A DNA stretch of 64,000 nt from Chionis minor (Eukaryota; Chordata; Aves; Charadriiformes; Chionididae): the NCBI GenBank assembly GCA_013398295.1, contig VZSF01009127.1, positions 310,001 through 374,000 on the forward strand, given 5' to 3'. This document shows, piece after piece, positions 1-12,974 of the stretch. Both the position numbers and the translations under genes were made by a program. Within the stretch, counting starts at the first letter, position 1, and every line of letters begins with the position of its first letter. The notes under the pieces are model-generated. The model had not been told where the DNA came from, made no database searches, and saw only the letters and a list, made by a program, of their open reading frames with translations.

Positions 1-3000
1 TAAGGCCCTCAGCAGTCACTTGGCTCTTTCATACAACTACACCAGCTAGCACTTAGCACAGGGATATTTTCCCTTGAGCTTTCGCAGGAATTGCATACAT
101 CTGACTTGAGGCTGCTACTTTCTCTGCTTCAGTATTTCAAGGCATGGAATAAGAATATCCTAGATAGACACAAATACCTATTTCTTGAGAGCATTTCTCT
201 ACTACTTTAACTTGTACAGTACTTGCCAAGTATTTATGGAGGGTATTTCCAGTTGTTGAACATACAATTATTCCCCCTTTGCATTTAAAGCCACTGGTTC
301 AACTCAAGATTCCTTATGATTAAGTATAACTTATATGCTTGGCTAAAATCAGGGTAAAAGCACCCCACATCTACAGGCTAGAACTCTCCTGAACAAGTGT
401 TTGCAGAAGCTCACAGTACTGTCTGTTACTTCTAAGCAGAGAGTGACATCCTGAAAAGCACTGTGAATGAAGTTTTAATAAGAAACATTGGACATAGGTA
501 GAACTGAGAACCTCAAGTTGTCTATGGATCAAGTGTTACTAAGATAAATTTTAGTACCACACTGCATTTCATGTAGAAACAATCATGTAAGCAATTATTA
601 GCCATTTGTTGCAATCTGTAAAGTTAGTATAGGAATTTGGAGCATTCTGATCTCCATTAGAGACAAAAGTCAAAAAGAATTATTGTAATGGTTAAAGACT
701 AGCATTCTTTCAGACTTTGAACCATGCTCTAACAATGCCATTTATTTGCATGATTAGCCAAAGGGATTTTCAATGATGATTCAATATCAAGAAACCCTCA
801 AATACATGTATTTGCCCTCTTTCCATCTTCACCTTTTAAAAACAAAAAACCCTTCCACTGCAGAATGTAGGGACACAAAGCTATGATTTTGGAATACTGA
901 TTTTGTGCTCCATCAGGCCACTATAGTCTTGTAAAGGGCTAGAAGAAACATCTATGTGTGAGCCCTCTTGCCTTGCTGCCACCTCTGTGCAGAGATCACC
1001 AGAAATATTACTTTATTGCAAAATGAGGCATAACCCTATCATGGCTCAAGATAATGGCACTGGGAATAGCACAGCTTGAGAGTGAACTAAAGCAGACTCA
1101 GAGCTTGCCAGTCTTTTCTCAAGCATACTTAACAGCCCAGATGTCAGGAGGAGAAGATCATGGTAAAAAGAATATCGGAAAACCAGCAATAACTCCATCT
1201 CCCACTCTTCCCTGTCATGGAAGAGTCATTTCATTATACTAGCAGCTTCTGAGTCATTCTCCAAGAGTGGCTGGTTTTCCCCTGTGGAAGGTTCTTGTCT
1301 TTTTCCATATCAGACATTTAATGTATTTAAACACCCAGTTCCAAGAACTGGCATGTAACCATACTTCTTTCACATGGAGAAATATCTAGGCTCCCAGCGT
1401 CTTTTGCAAAAAACACCTAAGAAGTTCAGTCTATGAATTATAACTTTGGTATAGCTCTGGGCAAGGGCCATCTCCTCATGGTACAATAGCCAGTACCCAA
1501 TTGAGGGAGGACTCAAGCACTCACTACTTTAGGGGTGACTCACCCAGTTGTGAGATGACTCATTCCAGGAGGGGAAAGTGATAGAACTCCCTCATGGGCC
1601 TCAAACTCCAAAGCAAGCCTTTAGCTGCTGCATCCAGCCTGACTACAGCTCATGAGCTAAAAAAAGAAAAATACCACCAGCTTGGACACTTTGATTTTCG
1701 TTCACCCTCCTGGAGTTCACTAGTCACTGCTCAAAGACCAAGGGTCAAGGAATCCAAGGCTTACACCAGTTAGCTTAATCTTTTCTTACAGAGACAGCAA
1801 GTTCCCAAATTTAAAAAAAAAAAAAAACCAGCACAAACCAGAAACCTCATGGAAGTGAGAACTTTTATCCACTTGCTAACATTTATCATGCCGTAGCACA
1901 GGGAGAAGGGCTGGCAGAGAAGCAGGAAGCAATGTTACACTTAACAGATCTGTTCTGGCTTGCACCTCAGCAAAAAGCCTTTCCCACAGCAGGAGGGTGC
2001 TGAAAACTCCAGCAAATTCAAGACAGAGCAATGAGAATAAGATATTTTCTTTGCACCCAAAGAAGTACTGACAGGATCAAGATATTCTGCAAATCACTGC
2101 ATCTCAGATGGGAGAACAAGAAAATCCAGGAATAGTTGAAGCTAACTTGCGTATATAGCAAATCCCAGTGGAAACATTTTTCTGACCATTCTAAAAAAAC
2201 CAAAACCACCCTGCTCTGGGATCAATTTGCACCAAGCAGAAGAGGAGGAAAGGTGTGCCATAGTCACCTGGGTGCAGAACAGCACGGAGCTGCTATTTCT
2301 CCGTTGTGCCTTACCTGACCCACATATGGGATCTCACATCAACTGTCCATCAAATCACAGGGTTTAGGCTAACTTACGAAAGCATTTCATTGGCTGGATT
2401 TGATTATACTATAACAAAACATTGCAGGGAATCTGTGTAAACCACACTGATGCACAGCATAAGAAAATGATTCTATTATTATTCACCCCATATCAAGATG
2501 AAGGCAAGCAAGGTTTATAACAGGAGCTATCATTCAGATATCAAATTCAACACATAACTGTCAAAGAAAAACAAATATCCCCCAAACCATAATCCCCTCC
2601 CATGTGTGACAGTTAAAATCTGCTTAAAAGCAGGGCAAGAGTTGGAGCAAAATCCATGCCAAATGTTGGCATTGGCAGAGTACAGTTCCTGGAATGACAT
2701 TGCATAAGCAGGATAATTACTCATAGAAGATAACATGGTCTGAATTTTTATTATTCTGGAATTTGCCGAAACACACAGCTTGGAGAGGAAAAGCAAGGCT
2801 GTTGTGCCTTGTGTGTGACAATGGTTGGGAACATTGTCTATTTCAGAGACAACATACTGTCCTATTCAATAGCATCAGCTTCATATCTCCACAGAATCAC
2901 TCTAGTTTAAAATTAGAACAGGAGCCTGTGGCCAGAGAGTTTTAACACTTCTACAGCTCTTAAACAGTCAACATTTTGGGGAAAACAATCAGGTGATCCG

Positions 3001-3989
3001 TAGTGCATGCACTTTGCTAGCTGTCAGGAGGTTAATGGTGTGCCTCAAGCACAAGGCTAAATTAGGATGTGAACACCTTGATGTACAGTTGCAAATGCTG
3101 ACAGCAATGGCACTTCATCAACTATTTTTGCAGTCCTATTTGCTGCATATCTCCCCAATTTCTCAAGCCTGTGCCACCAGCCCTCCCTCATCTCCACACA
3201 AATTAGCTAAATGACTTCTTGCAGCCTGCTTGAAATGAAAATTGTCATATGAAGGAGAAAATAGCTGTTCTAAAGGTTTGCAGGGAATGGAGAGGGTGTT
3301 GAAGATTGCAGGCTTTCCTGCAATACAAAATCTTGAAAAAATCATTGTCAAATTAGTCTTATCTGATATTCAGAGTTAAGAAATTAAGACTTTTCCCTCA
3401 AAAAAAGCAGCTCCCTTTATATTTGCATTTAACATTTTTAGTTCTGTAATGCATTAGTAATCTATGGATCTTGTTCAAGAAAAAAATGTTGCTGTAGCAG
3501 AGCTGGAATTTACCTGTATTTGTTACACATACCTTATAACACAGATTCTGTGCCGTACTAAAGAAAAATGATGGATAGAGGCATCTGAGTGGCCACCATA
3601 GATGCATTGCTACTGAGTTTTTAAAAACTTTACTGCAGGAACATGTTAAACAAAGCTGGATGGTAGAGACAGCTTCAACCTTATGCTGGTGCTGTTTGAA
3701 CAAGGGGAGAGATACTGAAATCAGAAAACAGAAATTAAAATAATTGGCCATGAGTATAATAGCACTTCCCCAATTTGTTACATGTACCCTGAAAAGATTA
3801 ATTTAAGGACCGCAACAGAAATAAGTCACAGTGAATTGACCTGAGAGTGAATTATTTCCTCCAAAGATAACTGCCTCAGAAGACATACTTACCACAGCAG
3901 ATATGAAGAAGCTTTAGCTAAATAGGGAAGTGCCCAATAACCTTATAGCAGGTCCCATTGCCCATCAGGCATATGGTGGATATACCACC
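1..3989. other. Non-coding stretch, no gene recognised
   Basis: This AT-rich stretch has stop codons scattered in all six frames. The longest open frame, about 117 codons on the minus strand near 3398-3751, looks like no known protein. There is a poly-A tract near 1810-1825 and one copy of a 30-base dispersed direct repeat at 2704-2733. Bases A and C appear to exceed T and G on the + strand, as in the rest of the left part of the window. I see no exon with flanking splice signals. Confidence 0.6.
2704..2733 (+). repeat. 30-base direct repeat, copy 1
   Basis: The 30 bases starting ATAAGCAGGATAATT recur at 4546-4575 with two differences (28 of 30 identical), in the same orientation and about 1.84 kb away. 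The shared core is CTCATAGAAGATAA. The flanks diverge quickly. It could be a small local duplication or remnants of an unrecognised dispersed repeat. Confidence 0.6.
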
Positions 3990-4430
3990 TCCTTCCACCT
4001 GCTCTTACACAATTCAAGGTGCCAGTGGCCTCCTCTACTGTCAGGGCAGAGGAGCAGCTCATGCTTAGCTCCCCAAGGCTGGGGACACAGGGGTTTTCCT
4101 AGCAGAGTTGCTCTCTGGGTGATCAAGCACAGCCCATATCATTGCCAGGGACTCGTCCTCCACCAGGCAAGATTTGGCATTTATCCTTGTTGAATTACAC
4201 CAAGGTCCCTGGCAGCCCACTCCAGCTTGCCTAGGTCCCTCTGCATGGCAGCCCTGCCCTCCAATTAGAGGTCATCTGCAAACTTGATGTCACTGTGCTC
4301 CATCCATCCCTCTTCCAGGGGATGGATAGAGGAGCTCAACAGCACACAATCCTGTGCAGACCACATGGTACTCCACTTGTCACCAGCCTCCAGATTACAA
4401 GGCATGAACCACAATCCACCTCAGATTTAA
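3990..4430 (-). mobile_element. Old CR1 LINE fragment (reverse transcriptase region)
   Basis: On the minus strand this follows the usual CR1 order for the second half of the reverse transcriptase. The recognisable stations, in + strand coordinates, are the lysine-rich KFNKGK region (4170-4190), the segment before it that normally holds the catalytic FADD motif (about 4265-4290), and the GVPQGS-to-FADD interval (4290-4400). The copy is heavily diverged, with small indels and many stops. It lacks both the CR1 3' end and the endonuclease, so it is a dead internal remnant. Assignment rests on recognising the CR1 pattern by eye; the boundaries are approximate. Confidence 0.72.
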
Positions 4431-4545
4431 AAGTTTGAAAGCAATGTTGAAGGGGCAACACCAGCCTTCAAGTCTTATTGCATCTTATTATGAGCGGCTG
4501 AAGCTCATCTGAGAATCATCCTGGATGCCCCTCCATGTTAAACAG

Positions 4546-4575
4546 ATAAGCAGGAGAATTTCTCATAGAAGATAA
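4546..4575 (+). repeat. 30-base direct repeat, copy 2
   Basis: This is the partner of the copy at 2704-2733, with 28 of 30 bases identical. It lies about 115 bases beyond the old CR1 fragment and is followed by an AT-rich run. Confidence 0.6.
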
Positions 4576-7500
4576 TACAATTATTTTTACAATTTTACAA
4601 TACAATTAACAATGAACAACACCCCCGTCTCATCCCCAATAACTCTACCAAATATTTAGAAATCTAGTAAATTGCAAAACTTATTTGCTTCAGCAAGTTA
4701 CAGCTTTGCCTCCTTACTTATTTCTGCTTCCTCACGAGTAAGGAAGGCTAAAGGACACTGGGTTTTTCTCCAAAGGATGGATGTCTTCTCTGGAAAGATA
4801 TAAGGGATATGATTGCCCTGGAAATCCAATAAGAGGACACCCTACACACTGGCAAAGCCATACAAGTTGTCCAAGCTTATTCCAAAGCCTGTTCTTCCTC
4901 TTTTCCAGAGGGACTTCTACAGCCATTACACAGGGATAAATACACAGCTTCAAAATTGCTAGAGAAATAAATCCTGAAGAAAGCAGCTGCAGCATTTTTG
5001 AGGCTTGAGAATCTTGTGCTGTATAACACAAGATACAACCATTCATATATTTTTTATATATTGTGGAGTGTCCCTGTAATCTACTTATGCAATTTTATGC
5101 AAACTGTGTTAAGCTTCATCCTTAGCTGAGCGATAGAACCTGAGACAATGACAAAAAAAATATAGATGTACTCATGGTCACCTTTGTTCAGAAAGGCCAT
5201 TAATACAAGGTTAAGCAAGTACTTACAATTATGCCTGAAGTTTTCCTTCAAATAATGCTTTTTTAATTGGCAGGAAATCAAACAAGAAAAAAACCCCAGT
5301 ACCTTTGTCCTGAGATCCTAAGTGCAGCATGCCTAAAGATTAAAGTCTCTTACAAAGGAAAACTCTCTAGCGTAAATTCAGAGTACTACCTCCAAAACCA
5401 ATTCAGTGCTAAGATGCTCTCCCTGTTTACACACTTGCAACAGGGCTATCGCTAGCACCTTTTGCACCGAGATCCTCTGACTCATAGCAACTCAGCTCAG
5501 GTAGCCCTGACCTCAGCATTCACTTGTTTTCATGAGTCAATGAGTCAGGGTCCCCAGATCCCATGGGGGCTTGTGAAGGGACTTCTACACAGCCACCAAT
5601 TCTGTCCTCTAATTTCAGCATGTGCCTCAGAGATCCATGTCTTGGAGGAATACAGACAGTAAATCCAATGGCGTTATTACTGCCTCAGAGCCTGTTTAGG
5701 TGCCACAAGACTCATCAAAACCTCACTAGTTTCACACAGATGCAGCAAAAGTGTGAGGTTTCAGAGAGGTGAAAGACTCATCAGCCTAAGCAGCAAGGAG
5801 TGGTATGTACAACATTTCCCAGTGTAATGGGGAGGGGCTTATATTAGTTATTCTGAGTGCAAACCACTGGCAAACATCCCACAGCAGGTTTACTGAGTGT
5901 TTTAGCTGCAGGAGAAATTCTCACCTCTTTGGCAATTCCAGACCAGCAAGCAGAAGATGTAAAAAGATAACTTTCATTATTACAGCAGAATGTTTTTTCC
6001 ATAGCAGTTGTTACCCCATTTGGAAGATACCACTTAATATCCTGTAATCCCTCTGCATCTGTCATTGCAGTTTATTAGTTCCCTGAGTATATTCAAAGCT
6101 GTAAATGGAGAAACTGAGCTGTCTGAGTTTCAAATTGAAGATGGGAGCCAACTGACAAAATACCATGTAGCCATTTCAGTTTAATAATCCCACGTGGACA
6201 GATGATGCATCTACTATTCCTTCAGAAGCTTGTTTCCCAAGCTCAGTTATCATGCAGATGGTAAAAATCTATACTTTGAGGGTCAGGATTAAAGCCAATG
6301 GGAAGTACCATGCAATTCATTGAGGAAAAATAGCTATTACTGCTACCTGGAGGGTAATATCTATTTTCAATACAAAATACCCTACATTTTATGACAGCTA
6401 ACATCTTCCAAAACCTTTCTAAGCACCTAAACTTTAAAAATAATCTAATTTCAGACACTGCACAGAAGCAAGTAAGTACAGTTCAATACAACCACAAATG
6501 CTTTCCAGACAACATAATTCCAACAAGCAGAAGCCCCGCATGAAGAGCATTATCTCTCCTTCGAATCCCAAGTGCTGCAGTACCCAGAGCAGGGCTTAGG
6601 TACCCCATGCACAGGCACCCAGCGGGCATGTCAAAGCTTCCCCAGCACAAGGAACAAAACACCTTCCCTGCTCAGCCCTCACAAGGACTCAGCACAGGTG
6701 GAGTGACCACCTACATCCTGTGAAAGGTCCTGGCATTCTTAATATAGCCAGAGAAGTGGATGTATTCCCCAGGGGCTGGTGTGAGCTATGAATCAAGCAA
6801 TACCATTGATCTAACAGCTGCACTAGAAAAAAATGCAGGCATCTATACCATCTCTACAGCATGCCAAACAGAACGTATGTAAAAATTGGCTAATGGTCTA
6901 AAACCAGAAAAATATTATCCCAATGTGTCTTAGAATAAGTTCACAATATTTATTACTTTGGAAATTATTAATTCATACAGCTGGTGCACTTTATTTTTAC
7001 TGGGAAGAAGAGGAGTTTAATTTAACCCTAGCATTAAGATATACTTGCTAAATGTAGCAGTAGTGCATTGTTGAAGACAAATGAATTTAAACATGAGGCT
7101 GACTCTATAAAACATCAGAATCACCCTTCCAAAGCAAAAAATACTTTGAGGACATTTAGGTCTTTAAAAACAAAATTAGTCAGAAACTTAAAACATCTCT
7201 TGGTCACAATAAAGGGCAATCCTCTGGCTCAGCTGCATTTCCACTGTTTATATACCTGCAAAACAGGCACAGGCCAGACAAAGTTACACTTTTGGGTATT
7301 CCCCTCATCTACAGACCCTGCTAACACTCAGTTTTACCTGGAGACATTTGCGGTCTTAAGAAGGGGCACAGTGAGCTAAAAGAGGTATGACCTGCTCATG
7401 GAAGCAAACTATGATTATCAAAAGGAAAGCCACAGGGCATTCATCGTTAAAAACTGAATTAACAAGGCATTCTGCATTTCCTCCACAGAATTTTCTTCGA

Positions 7501-8799
7501 GTGAGGATTTAAAGGATGCTCTGGATTCAGGAGCTCAATAAATATATCAAAGTGTCATGGCAAGCCTTCTGAAGCACATCATAACCCACACATTGGCATG
7601 GTACCACACCAAGGCAGGCACGTAGCACTTGTCAGCAAGGAACAGTATAATGCAAGACAAGGCTTTGAAGTCTCCCTGAAAATCTGGACCTTAGCCAATC
7701 TGTACAGGTAAACCAAACCCTGCTTTGAGCAGCAGGCCAGGGATAATCCTCCACACAGACTGCCATCACGCATACTTGCCTCCTACCCTGTCCCAAGTTG
7801 CTCAAGTTTGGACAACAGGTCAGTGCTTCCTCAGGTCTCAGCAGGGAGAGGTGGAGGCATTAACGTGCGTTTTCCCTTACACTCATCTGAATACTCATTT
7901 CCACTAGCAGGGCTAGTTTAGAGTCTGCCAGCTTTTTTTGTGGATTCTTTGTACAATCCAGGTTTTCCCCCAAACTTAATGCACTCCACACAGACCTTTT
8001 TGACTAGAAGGTATTGTGTTTTTAATCTAAATTCTCTGTAGAGGGACACACACTATCAATATCTTTGAGCAACTCCCCACTGCAGTCAGCAGGGAGTTCT
8101 GCTCAGAAAAATCAATGGCACAACCAAGCCTATGGTTGTTGGGGCTTTGTTTTATATATTGTGTGTTATAGCTTTTAAATGAATCCTGGCATTGATCCCT
8201 AGAAAAATTAATGAAAAATTAAATGAAAAGGAGAAAAAGATGACAAAATACTTGCTGCAGTCAAAAGGCTGGTAAGAGCGGAGACAGTAACATATTGTGC
8301 TGCTAGAATATTAGATGTAGAATCTTGATAATGTCATAAAATAACTTTGCTGTGAGCCTGGCAGGTGTTTGTGGGATCTGTCTGCATCATTTGATTATCT
8401 ATTGTAGAGGCAGCCAAAACAGCAGAGTAGGGCTACCGCCATCAGAAGTGAAGAACTACAGAAAATCTGGCCAAAGGGAGGACATTCAAGAGCACGTGAA
8501 AGCCTTCAAGCACATCTTTACCACTAAAACAGAAGGGACTAGCACACCTAAATCCCTTAAGCACTTGGACAACCTTACCTATTAGGTGTAAAAAAAAAAC
8601 CCCAGCTTAGTGCAGAAGCTTTGCTAACATGTACCAGACCCACTAACTACAAAAAAAATCCATTTTTACTAGCTAACAAGCTACCCCCACCCCTCCAAGC
8701 TTTAATGGAGTTGTGATTAATTGCACCAAAGTGGATCTGGCCCAGTTCTTTCAATGCAACACTATTGATTTACTCCTGCAGCACAAGTAACCCACCAGA

Positions 8800-9020
8800 T
8801 TTTGACACTGAAAGATGATCTCCTTTAATGACACCCTCTTAGTAATATCTTCCAGCTTCCTCTTATTCATTCTGGGATTTAGATTTAATTTGGGTGCTGT
8901 TATGTTGCATATACTTTTATTGTACTCTGTTTACAAAATGATTCTTGCAATTAATTACAGTAATGATATTATAGCTAAAAGACTCACAGAACACTGATTA
9001 GATAATTAATGATTGGTTGT
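8800..9020. other. Candidate conserved non-coding element
   Basis: This AT-rich block is free of simple repeats and has several homeodomain-type cores (for example CAATTAATTACAG near 8948, and TAATTAATGATTGG near 9003). Such texture is common in developmental enhancers around axon-guidance genes. This is inference from base composition and motif density only. A short open frame of 60 codons (8815-8997) overlaps it but looks like chance. Confidence 0.2.
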
Positions 9021-10176
9021 TGTTTGTAGCATTTTATTGAATATACAGTCAGGGTTGGTCTCCCCTTTCCTTTTTTGGTCTTTCTTGCACAAGTTCTAAT
9101 AGGTAATTGAATAAATGATTAGTGGGAAAGTAGATTACATGAATCATATTTAACCCCTTGGCACTTAGACAGGAATCCAGAGTAATATAATGTGAGGAAT
9201 ATAAGAAATCAATTTCTTTGGTATTTTCATTGTAGTAATTACAGGCTGAAAATAGTTTTAAATCAGACATTAGTTCAAAATTGGCAAATAGGCTGGACCT
9301 GACATAAGGAATCTCTCTGCAGGAGCAAGCTATGTTAGAATAGCTGCCTGCCAGTGAGGACAGGAGTGACGATCCTGCAAAGGGCCTGGCCAGAACACAG
9401 CAGAGCTTGACTATGCGACCTAGAATCAAAGTCTAGAATCAAATGGCTGACCATGGAAAAACCATTTTCTTTCAGGGCCTCCGATAGAAACAAGCGATCA
9501 GGTCACCCTTCCCCCACTCTCAGTAAGCTCCTGTGAAACACAGCCAAGCCAAAGCCCCATGTCTCTTCAGGGACAAGCCATACCCAGACAACATCCTACC
9601 ACCATGAGCTGAATAACCAACTGGTGCAGTCAAATTCCAGATTGACCAAGAGCCACACATCAAAATACCATTGACTCAATCTGGTTTGCTTTCAAAAGAA
9701 ATAGAAGCATAAAGCCACAAAGTTGAGCACTTCGTGTGTGCATGTCGTGATAGAGTCTAATTAAGAGAACTTCCATTGACTTCAGTCTCAGCACTCCTGA
9801 GTGTCAGACCCCCAGATTTCCAGCAGGTACACAGAAAAAGAGGAATCTACTCAGGCCAGTGAAACAAAGGTCCTTTTGTCTATTTTCCCTTGAGCAAACT
9901 CCAGAGAAAGTCCATTCTGTAGCTTAATACAAGTATGGATTTCATGGCAAAAAACAGGCAGTATTTAGATAGTACATCAAAATTCATATGCAAAAATTGA
10001 CCAAATGAAAGTTGCTGGGCAGCCTCAACTACTGGCTTCTTGGAAGAGCATAGCACTTCCTCAGTTATTTGGCTTGTTTCTTCCCACAAGTCCAACAGCT
10101 GTTTTTCAAATATTTTTAATTAAAATAAGCTTCCCCCCTACCCCCCAACTTTGTTGAAGTGTTTAGGTTTTCAGAA

Positions 10177-10219
10177 ACCTAACAGAAAAGAATAACCTAA
10201 CCTAGCAGAAAAGAATAAG
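10177..10219 (+). repeat. Imperfect short direct repeat
   Basis: CTAACAGAAAAGAATAA is followed within a few bases by CTAGCAGAAAAGAATAA, one difference in 17. It is probably a local slippage or small duplication product, with no sign of function. Confidence 0.6.
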
Positions 10220-12923
10220 CAAAAGCTAGTACAGTCTACTTTCAGCTTCTAATGTTGCCAACCAGATGAAATATAAAATAAGTCATCACAAGGGACTGAT
10301 AAATTACATTTATTCATAGGGACCAAGATAACTCTAAAGTAAAAGTTATATTGTCAGAGAATTAATTGTGGTAGTTTCCAACCACTCTACAGAAAAACCA
10401 TCAAGTCTCTAACTGTCCCCCAATGACTTCCATGTCTCTTTTTCTTCCAATAAAGTGACCTGGCATTCCCAGTAAAACAGGATGCACAGGACAAGATACA
10501 ACATTTCAGTTTCGCCCTGCAGTTGCAGACAGTTTCAATGTTGTTGTGTCACATAGAGGCATATTACCCTATAAAAAGATGCCTTTTTCCTGTCCCTAAT
10601 CCCAGAATAGACCCATCTCGGGCCTCAAGATGCAGAACTTTTCCCAAGGCTTTGGCCTAAGAAAAAACATGTCACTGTCCTGCAAAGGACAATATCATTT
10701 CAAGACATCACCTTGTCACTCTTGTTTCCTACCTTAAGCAGTCTTTAAACCACAGTTTATACAAAACCAGATTTAAGCATTTAAAGAATTATATTCCTGC
10801 CTTAGAACCTGCACAATTTGGTCCAAAGATTCAGACTTTTCTAAAATCCTTCTGAAGGGGGCAGAAACTGCTTGTGCTCAGCCTCCTGGGTCAATCCAAG
10901 CTTTCACATACCTGCTCTGTAGGTGAAACTTTTTGAAAGTTACACTTCAGCTCCAGGTACTGGGAAGTAGACCATCTTGCTCACAGTATCTCAGATGTCA
11001 GCCTCCACAAGTGAGTTGGCAACAAGCATAAGCTTCAAAAGGATGCAAAACCAGGCTTCAGTGGTGTGCCTTTGACACAAGTCACCTTTTTACCAGTCAC
11101 ATGACAGATTGCCAAATTCACTCAGATAAGTTGCATGCATTAACATCCATCAGAACCTGGCTATCCTGTGATCAGCATTATTCTATTACTGACTCAAACC
11201 ACCCAGATTACAGCTGATGACATACCAGCCTATTCCAAATACATTGTCACATCGATTTAATGAATGAAAATGAATTATCTTGCCTCCATCTACTACCAAA
11301 GACACAGCCCTCCATAGATAAATTCCTGCAAGACAGACCTGTTCACTCATTGAAGAACAGATTAAGCTATTATATGCCCAAGGCACATAACTTTCTCATC
11401 CACCTGTATGTCTTCAGCTGTCAGTTCAGTAGCTTTTCCAATGAAGCAAAGTCATCTTGCAATTCATTTTCAGAAGACAAAGAAACCTAGTAGGGAGAAA
11501 AGTGGTCAAGATCTCTCTCCACCCACCATCAAAAAGCAATATTACCAACTGACTATGATAGCCATGCATTTGAGGCAAGTTACATATGGGGCATAATTTT
11601 CTTCTACACAGCACGATCATAGACAGATAACATAGATGATTGCTAAGAACACAATTATAAGCCCATGGCTAGAACCTGACTTTTCAAGAATCCCATTCAA
11701 ATCAGGGGGTAGGAGGGTCACAATCTGTTCTGATTACATCATCTGTTATAGATGCTTCCAATATGTTTAAGATAAGGAACAGGCTTGCTACTAATACAAC
11801 ACAGGCTTTTTCATAAGCTTTGGAAGCCAGTTTTCTTGGAGCAAAATCAAAGTCTAGTAATGCTGCTGGTTTGTGTGAGCACAGTTAACAACAAAGTTGC
11901 TTAAGATGCTTTTTGTTAACCCATGTACAGCAGCTAACACCTGATCAGTCATTGCCTTGAGATCTTAAGGGATTAGCATTTATCTTGAATGAGAAAAAGC
12001 ATATGAAGGATTTTATGTTAAGAACAACATGTCCTGCAGTTACACTTAGACACCAGTCTGTGGCAGCCCTCAGGCTACTGGCAGCTTGCCTGCACTCTAG
12101 CAGCCATTTACCTTGTACTCCTCTGAAGTAGGGTTTTTTGCATACAGGGTTTAAATGCCTTCTGCAGTTTCCGACCAAGAGCTAGACCCCTGCAGCTTAA
12201 CTCACCTTCCGTGACCAAGGTCTGAATGAACTGCACAGCAAGCCAGAGCTCACTTTAAGCAGTTTTATCATGAAGTTTCTGGCTATTCCTCATTTCATGC
12301 AATACCTGCTCGCAGCCTGCAAGGGAAGCCATGGCTGCTTTGCAGAAGGGAGAAGCAAGATTGAGTATTTAGAGCACTCCATCTCTGGCTCCTCATTCAT
12401 ACAATAAATTTCAAGATGGTCATTGTTAAAAACACAGCATCTTCTTGAAAATTCACAGCATGCACGTGAAATTCATAAATATACTGGTGCCGCAGAACAA
12501 AGCCTGAGCTGCAGGTAGCACAGGTGCTGTTGTAACCTCACAACAGGACCAAGGAGCTCAGCATCTCCAAGAAAGCAACACCTTCAATTTGCACTCCTTC
12601 CCAAAGGTCAGCTCAGCATGTACCACCAGTTATTTCCTGTCATGTCACTAACTCACAAAATGAAGTTCAAGTTCCTGATACAAGTGTCAATAGATAGTTT
12701 GAGGCAACCATTACAACTTAATACATTAATAGTGGACAGACATTAGCATGTCATATATTTTAAACATGTTTTAATACTTCAGAATAGTAAGGAAACAAGT
12801 TTTGTCATAATTTTACTCTTATTAGCATTGACCACCTTTCAAGAGAGGACAGACCCTTCATTGCTGCAGACGCAGCAAACAAGATAGGTCAGAAAAGACA
12901 CATTCAGCTACAGTTCAGCTCTT

Positions 12924-12974
12924 GCTGAAGGTGCCAGGGAATAAGCTGAAGGTGCCAGGGAATAAGCTGAAGGT
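12924..12974 (+). repeat. 21-base tandem duplication, 2.4 copies
   Basis: The unit GCTGAAGGTGCCAGGGAATA plus a final A occurs twice without any difference, followed by nine bases of a third unit. Perfect identity suggests a recent tandem duplication that may vary in copy number between individuals. Confidence 0.9.
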
